Made by a program: the position numbers and the translations under genes. A stretch of DNA of 64,000 nucleotides from Eumeta japonica (lineage: Eukaryota; Arthropoda; Insecta; Lepidoptera; Psychidae): positions 123,814 to 187,813 of the forward strand of contig BGZK01001221.1 in NCBI GenBank assembly GCA_005406025.1. The letters are read 5' to 3'. Every line of letters starts with the position of its first letter. Position 1 is the stretch's first letter. The notes under the pieces are model-generated. The model saw only the letters and a program-made list of their open reading frames with translations. It did no database searches and was not told the origin of the DNA. Shown piece by piece: positions 59,606 through 64,000 of the stretch.

Positions 59606-60853
59606 TTCTACACACTGTCGAAGAGTTTCAAGAAGGATCTGCCAGTTACCCCAAAAGGCTGATAAATCAATACAAGTACAAATAACCCACAATTTTAGAA
59701 GTAAAGCTGTCCAGACTGAAATCAAATATGTAAACCAGTTAACATCGCCCATGAAACCTGAAAGCTGTTCAGTCTCTACATCTCCTTTTAAAATTACGAT
59801 TTGTGGTATGGCAACTAAACCAGGGACATCAAGTCTAAAAGCTTTAAAAATACATTTACCATAGAAGATCAATCTGACAGTGATATTTCATATACACCAT
59901 TTGTAAGTCGACGATATACATCACCATCGACACAGTCTATTCAAATGAAATCAACTTCAGACTGCAGTGAATTAGTTGAAGAAATAAAGAAAGAAGAGGA
60001 ATCAAACATTTTAAAATACACAATCCTTAAAATAGTGAAGAACCCACATTCTTACATAGGTCATCCTAAAAGTTGTTACTATTTGTTAGATTTAATTGAA
60101 GAACACACAAAAATCGCTGTTAACTATATATTCATGTGCTTAAAAAAAAATAAGGTTGAATAGTCCATTTAGAGAGCTTGCTGATGACTTGCCATGACCA
60201 CTACCTATGCAAGTAAAATATTTCAATAATATTCCTATAATGGCAAGTGTAATGCGACCATTTATTGTAACATCAAACAAATAATTAACTAAACGCTTAT
60301 TGCCCATGGCTTTTAGGCATAAATTTCATCAAACAAGTTGCATAATTGACTGTCTAGAAATTGAGGTGCAAAAGTCTTCAAAAAGTGTAAATCAAGCTTT
60401 ATTCTGGTCAGAATACAAAAAATGTAACACCATAAAATATTTAGTATCCTATACACCGAATGGTTTGGTGAATTATGTTTCACCAGGCTATGGAGGTAGA
60501 ATAACAGACACGTGTTTGGTGGAATCATGTGATTTTATCAATTGTCTACAGCCTAGTATGTGTTGTGGCTGATAGGGGGTTCAAACACAGAACAATATTT
60601 ACATAAAAAGAAGGTGCAACTTATGCGACCACCAAGTGTTACAACTGGAACAAAATTATCAAAAAGTGAAGTAAAGGAAACAAAGCAGATACCTAGTTTA
60701 CGATAACACGCTGAAAGAGTAATTAGACGTTTAAGAGAATTTAACATGTTAAGGCCCCACTCATGTCTAAACATAAACTTTGTAAAGTTACTTGATGATG
60801 TTATTGTAATCGCATGTGCTCTTATAAATTTGCAGGACTCTTTAATAAAATAA

Positions 60854-62520
60854 TAACTGCAAAATTATAATTTGTGTATTTTATTTATTTAATTATTTTA
60901 TTTTTTATTTTATATTTATTTATATACGTCGCAATTTTCGTGCCGTTGTAACGTATAACTTTCTTTCTCCTCTCTTCGTTATATCTTTCTTCTCTCTCAT
61001 GTAACAAAATGTGCCTAAACGTGACGCGTCCTTGAAACTTCACTCTCAATTCTCATCCACTTGTCGATTATCAAATCGCCGCTTAAGAAGTTGTACTTCA
61101 AAAAACCATCAGTCGTAATAAATATAGTCTCTATTATTACACATGTAAAATAATAAAATTTGTTTATAAGTACGAAATTTTACGCAAGTAACTTCTAGTC
61201 TTAATTTACATATTCACATATTTATATTTTTATATTATCGAACACTCATCGAATGACATTTTTATTTTATGGAAAAAAAAGGAAAATAATAAGTTCGTTG
61301 CCATTCAAACATCTCAATTGTTAAACTACAAGTATAACATAATACAAAATTATTGTTTGCAAGAGAATACTAATTGAAATGCTTAGAGATTTAAAATCAT
61401 TGACAGTATTATGTTATTTTCTTTACATTTTTATTTTATTTTTTTTTTTAATTTTATATTTCTATAATAAACATCGATGCCGATGTTTCACCTTTGTCGG
61501 GCCTCCTGTGATGGTTACATTCAGTATGTAAATGAACAGCACTGCACCACTTTTTCCCTTTATAAAATATAATTTTTTTAATTACAATATGCATAATAAA
61601 AGTAACAATGCCTAAACATAATCAGAAAAATAAATAACTTTTGATTATTGATGTACCGACTTGTAATATTTTTTCCAATTTTTGCGGCGTTATCGCTACT
61701 CTTCACGGCCAACTTCCTTCCGGTTTGCTTGCTTTTCTTCAGTGCAAAATCAACGTGATACGAAAGCGTATGTACATTTCGTTTACGAAAAATCTCGTGA
61801 CGCAACGTGAATTATGAATTCATTTAATGCCACCGAGTAATTGAATATGGTGTTAATATATGCTCAGTGTGGGCACGATACCGACGGTGAATGAAATGAG
61901 TCTTATATCTAAGTTGCATTTTCGTTGTGATTAGACATTAAAGGTAATTAATTGACATGCATAAGTTACGTATCGTTTCCAAAGCGCACGCGCAATCAGG
62001 TGGCATTGATGATACAGGATGCTGGATTTGTTTATCATAATAAACAATTTATGTTTTGTTTTATAAACCATACTAAATTTTTAATAAATGACAATAGAGA
62101 ATTAAATAGTAAAATTAGGTTCTGTTACGGAGACTGTGACGTGGTGCTATTTATTTACATACTGTGTTTTATATTATTCATATCATTGCTTTAGTACATT
62201 AAATTTAAAATAATATTGAATTTTGAAAATAATACTCTTTAATAATTAGACCTGAAGAGAAACATAAGCGAGAGTAATATTTTGACATAGAAGAGAAATA
62301 TAATGCACTTTTAGTAATTAACTACCTAACTTTATTATCTTAGAAAAAATACAATGTGTCCAATTTAATTTAAAACAATTTTTCGTTCTGTAGGCTTTAA
62401 AACCAATATAAGACGCAGAAATTATAAAGTTCAGACGTATAGCTCTGTAATTGCAAGTGACGTATTCATAATATAATTTAATTTAAAACTATGTAGATAT
62501 ATAATTTAAAGATGTAACCT
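60854..62520. other. AT-rich spacer
   Basis: No gene recognised. 60940-61080 is less AT-rich. AACATCG/CGATGTT hairpin near 61471-61488. Frames at 61578-61805 and 61952-62194 have no motif. Confidence 0.45.
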
Positions 62521-62524
62521 GAAT

Positions 62525-62765
62525 ATCTCGCGACCACAGAGGAGTCACCAGTGTGTTGCCGGCCTCTTGCTTAGAAATAGGATATCTGATGGAGAGGATT
62601 GAAGGGAGAGCAGGTCGCCGGAGCTCTCACTCAGTAGACGATACCCAACAGCTGAAGCCGTTATTTTACGTCTGTATTCTGTGAGAGTGTGGTAATCTCA
62701 CCGATCGAGCCAGCCCGTTTTGGTGATTTAGCCAAGTAGACCCCATTATGGATATGTTTAAAATA
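62525..62765 (+). repeat. Lepidopteran-type dispersed repeat, copy 4
   Basis: GAGTCACCAGTGTGTTGCCG, ATAGGATATCTGATGGAGAG, CTCTCACTCAGTAGACGATA and TCTGTATTCTGTGAGAGTGT in the same order as the minus strand of 7561-7870. Non-coding. Confidence 0.7.
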
Positions 62766-63252
62766 TGGTATGTACACGGGGGTACGTGTTAAGACTTCTT
62801 CTGAAATTTACATGAAAATCTTGTTAGAGTACAATAAAAGCATGTGAAGGTCATGTTTAAATCTAAATAAGAAGTAGTTGTGTGCCACTGTTTTAAGGAG
62901 TAACATTTATCTTCCTCCTATATATTTCTGTTTATAGAGAATATTAGAACTTATTAAAAAATATTATATACAATTTCATGGCGTATCTGTAATATGTATT
63001 CAAACGAAATGTCACGTACCTAATACTAACAGCTGTCAAAACATTGGTTTTAATACTCTTCTGACCGTTTCGCCTGTCTGTATGTTTGTTCGCTTGCGAA
63101 ATGAGCTACAACACGAATAAGAGCCTGAATTTTGCTATTACATTTATTATATCGTACTTTATTTAGTTCAAGTTTACTTAGTTTACCTAAATATCGTGTA
63201 GCTGTACGTTATTGTCATCTGTCAGTCAAACATTATTATTTAAACTGAATAA
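62766..63252. other. AT-rich spacer
   Basis: No gene recognised. Confidence 0.4.
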
Positions 63253-63515
63253 CAGCGGTGTGCTTCAAACTCATATCCGAAATAATTAATAGTTAACTGT
63301 TAAAGTTAAAAACTAAATACGTCGAAATACGTTGTTTTATCTTCACAATTGACAGTTGAATAAGTTAGTCTTAAAGATATTATAACATTTGAGACATTAA
63401 ATTAATGTCACAAATACCAATATTTCTATAATTATCGATATTTTGACGTGTTTAGTTTTTAACTTTAACAATTAGCAGTTAACTATTGCAAATGAGAGTT
63501 TGAAGCGCACCGCTG
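63253..63515. mobile_element. 263-bp MITE with long TIRs
   Basis: The left end CAGCGGTGTGCTTCAAACTC (63253-63272) and right end GAGTTTGAAGCGCACCGCTG (63496-63515) are inverted copies with one mismatch. Pairing continues inward for about 75 bp on each side (shared TTAAAGTTAAAAACTAAA), with short gaps. TAA flanks both ends (63250-63252 and 63516-63518), a possible 3-bp target duplication as in PIF/Harbinger. The CAGNG start would also fit hAT, but no 8-bp duplication is seen. No coding capacity. Confidence 0.8.
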
Positions 63516-63565
63516 TAATCAATATAACTGCGAAAAACCTTAAATTTCATTTAAAACGTGCACAC

Positions 63566-63573
63566 TATAAAAG
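63566..63573 (+). promoter_or_regulatory. TATA-box-like TATAAAAG
   Basis: CACTATAAAAGCC just downstream of the MITE. A good match, but in AT-rich DNA such words arise by chance; there is no supporting initiator. Confidence 0.2.
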
Positions 63574-63739
63574 CCTTTGTGTTGGCTCCTGTTAATTTTT
63601 TTTCCTCCCATGTATTTATTTATTTCTTTCTTAATAGTTGGTTATAAAATATACATTTTCATTATTGTTTAAATATTAAAATAATATCAAGATTTAAAGG
63701 TATTATTACTTATAAGTTTTCGGAGATGAGCCCCGAGAG

Positions 63740-64000
63740 TTGAAATTAAATATAGTAACATGTCAAACGACTTTTATTTGCAGCAAAATAGCGTTGCAAC
63801 AAATGACTATAACGCCTGTATTCAAAGCGAGATCGTCGAGTGTGTATTCGATTCGTATCCGCGTAGGTCTCGACGGGGATAGACGTGGGCGGGGAGCGGC
63901 GCAGACGGCAAAGCGGCGGGAGGGCAGTATGACATCACAGTAAAGTTGCAGCGCGCGCCCGCCAAGTGTTGCGCAATCGCAATCGCCCTTGATCTTGACT
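63740..64000 (+). promoter_or_regulatory. CpG-rich block at window end
   Basis: CpG-rich from about 63820 to the window edge, with GC box GTGGGCGGGG at 63885-63894 and CRE-like TGACATCA at 63930-63937. A splice-acceptor-like ACTTTTATTTGCAG ends near 63783. The 67-codon frame at 63740-63943 has no recognisable domain. It may be the upstream edge of a promoter or an exon continuing past the window. Confidence 0.35.

Larger units (their letters stand above)
58860..60853 (+). pseudogene. THAP-domain DDE transposase-like pseudogene
   Basis: The original protein joined an N-terminal THAP zinc finger to a DDE_Tnp_4 (Harbinger-related) nuclease domain. THAP: Cys at 58867-58869 and 58882-58884 (C-x4-C), TPNKLF, KKHRNKWL, then CEDHFD with Cys 59017-59019 and His 59026-59028, all in one frame, 44 residues between the second and third Cys. 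Two introns follow. Exon 3 carries SKAVQTEI, and the next frame runs SELVEEIKKEEES, CYYLLDLIEEH. The nuclease shows IIDCLEIEV (Asp 60348-60350), SPGYGGRITDTCLVE, ADRGF (Asp 60571-60573) and HAERVIRRLREF (Glu 60713-60715), ending ALINLQDSLIK with stop at 60851-60853. It is broken by a frameshift near the start, at least three more downstream, and a stop at 60704-60706. Confidence 0.85.

Noticed and set aside
63566..63573. TATAAAAG as a confident core promoter
   Set aside because: AT-rich background makes TATA words frequent; no initiator or transcript evidence, so listed only at low confidence.

Overview
The window looks like a stretch of an insect nuclear genome, most probably a moth or butterfly. 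It is AT-rich and has almost no intact coding sequence. It carries decayed mariner (D34D) transposases, fragments of several non-LTR retrotransposons whose C-terminal motifs I associate with Lepidoptera, tRNA-derived Pol III units, and short dispersed repeats of the kind seen in moth and butterfly introns. There are no bacterial operons, ribosome binding sites or CRISPR arrays. I find no complete host protein-coding gene. The window is best read as intergenic DNA or very long introns.

Layout. 0.4-1.0 kb: a palindromic transposon fragment next to a GATC-rich hexamer repeat. 1.4-2.08 kb: a strong CpG island ending in a good splice donor, the best candidate for a host promoter and first exon. 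4.1-7.9 kb: a dispersed element, mariner copy 1, a LINE C-terminus and a lepidopteran-type repeat. 11.4-11.7 kb: a tRNA-derived SINE. 14.0-14.8 kb: mariner copy 2, 3' truncated. 21.7 kb: a 114-bp hairpin element. 22.6-23.3 kb: a CpG/GT-rich island. 25.0 kb: a second LINE C-terminus. 26.95-29.73 kb: a tandem array of about 23 units of 119 bp. 30.7-31.5 kb: LINE remnant, then another CpG island. 32.7-33.5 kb: a 451-bp element and an adjacent CpG-rich block with a CRE palindrome. 36-41.5 kb: more GATC-hexamer elements, a 16-bp-arm hairpin and a GT/GC tract. 44.3 kb: a tRNA-like Pol III unit. 49.2 kb: a divergent copy of the 32.7-kb element. 51.7-54.8 kb: LINE reverse transcriptase pseudogene containing a perfect 21-bp-arm palindrome, two copies of another repeat, and a 148-bp inverted-repeat element. 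55.7-56.7 kb: a CpG island next to a nearly identical inverted copy of the 32.7-kb element. 57.3 kb: LINE C-terminus. 58.8-60.85 kb: a THAP-DDE transposase-like pseudogene that keeps two introns. 63.25-63.5 kb: a 263-bp TIR element. 63.7-64.0 kb: a CpG-rich block with GC box, possibly the start of another exon or promoter.

The recognisable genes are all transposon-derived and all broken. The features of possible functional weight are the CpG islands, the tandem array, and the short elements that carry AP-1-like motifs. Repeat family names are deliberately generic because no database search was possible. Edges are good to about 10-30 bp where termini are visible and worse elsewhere.
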